Of a stretch of DNA of 6,169 nt, positions 5,855 through 6,169 are shown piece after piece; the stretch's first letter is position 1, and every line of letters starts with the position of its first letter. Under the pieces are notes generated by a model. That model did not search any database, was not told the DNA's origin, and saw only the letters and a list, made by a program, of their open reading frames with translations. Location of the stretch: assembly GCA_023487965.1 (NCBI GenBank), contig JAMDBV010000050.1, positions 2,417 to 8,585 of the forward strand. Reading direction: 5' to 3'. A program made the position numbers and the translations under genes. Origin of the DNA: Patescibacteria group bacterium (GTDB lineage Bacteria > Patescibacteriota > Minisyncoccia > Phycocordibacterales > PALSA-1337).

Positions 5855-6169
5855 TTATTTTGTTAGATTACCGATTTTAAATGTAGCAAGCTCATTCTCC
5901 GGTCTGCTCTGACCGCCATGTTGAGCATCGAACGTGGCTGAGCCGTCTATACCGCACAGACTGGTGATAGTGTCGGGTCCGCCGGGATGTTGATCGATCC
6001 ATGCCGTGACATCGTATACGCCGCCGTTTATGGCTGTCCAACAAGATGCGGAACTGTTGTGTTTGGCGACATCAGCTAGAGTGTACGTTTTTGCTGTTGA
6101 GGTGTTCGTTGTGTTACCGGTAGAAGAATTGGAATTTGTAATCGTGTTATTTGAAGAAGTGTTTGAACC
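5855..6169 (-). CDS. Cytochrome b5-like heme/steroid-binding domain protein (5' end outside window)
   Basis: The - strand frame is open from the right edge to TAA at 5855 and gives 104 residues. The first 27 are Ser/Thr/Asn-rich, typical of an extracellular linker. They are followed by a cytochrome b5 fold: YTLADVAKHN (29-38), SCWTAINGGVYDVTAWIDQHPGG (42-64) and FDAQHGG (80-86). The two axial heme ligands expected in b5 are present, H61 in the HPGG motif and H84. The missing N-terminus would be expected to carry a signal peptide or membrane anchor. The domain probably binds heme and carries one electron at the cell surface; steroid or other ligand binding (MAPR-like) is an alternative. It is followed after one base by the DoxX-like gene, which suggests a shared job. 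The partial end and lack of an ATG explain why it is easily missed. Confidence 0.87.
   Translation of the reverse strand, partial: GSNTSSNNTITNSNSSTGNTTNTSTAKTYTLADVAKHNSSASCWTAINGGVYDVTAWIDQHPGGPDTITSLCGIDGSATFDAQHGGQSRPENELATFKIGNLTK

Overview
The window looks like a piece of a Candidate Phyla Radiation (Patescibacteria, Parcubacteria/Paceibacteria-type) genome. The evidence is a surface protein with the Cys-Pro-anchored peptidoglycan-binding repeat typical of that group, a TsaD carrying the extra helical insert and the GPGLEPALWVG signature seen in Parcubacteria, and compact gene spacing with no Shine-Dalgarno sequences. The placement is family recognition from memory and no database was searched. 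The standard code (11) fits.

Layout: only the leftmost gene is on the + strand. It is the 3' part of a secreted or surface protein (1-623) with a peptidoglycan-binding fold, a Ser/Thr/Pro linker and a C-terminal amphipathic tail. It converges on tsaD, and a strong hairpin terminator (643-671) separates the two. Everything else is on the - strand. From right to left these are a cytochrome b5-like domain protein (5855 to the right edge, 5' end missing), a DoxX-like membrane protein (5470-5853), a frameshifted recG helicase gene (3265-5432), a membrane-anchored CapA/PGA-cap-type metallophosphatase (2177-3244), tRNA-Val(GAC) (2037-2109) and tsaD (673-2034). No gene-free stretch exceeds 300 bases.

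How the genes work together: the cytochrome b5 and DoxX genes are 1 base apart and probably form a small envelope redox unit. recG (recombination), capA (envelope) and tsaD (tRNA t6A modification) share no obvious pathway. tRNA-Val and tsaD are physically locked together: the tsaD start codon lies two bases after the tRNA 3' end, so the message probably arises by tRNA processing and is nearly leaderless. capA and recG also have TATAAT -10 boxes placed so that transcription would start at or within a few bases of the ATG.

Most notable points: (1) recG changes frame exactly at a 21-nt segment that is a perfect inverted copy of its own 3' coding end; (2) tsaD contains a roughly 136-bp palindromic element inserted in frame, whose arms encode the same peptide ends in both orientations; (3) the two-base tRNA-tsaD junction.
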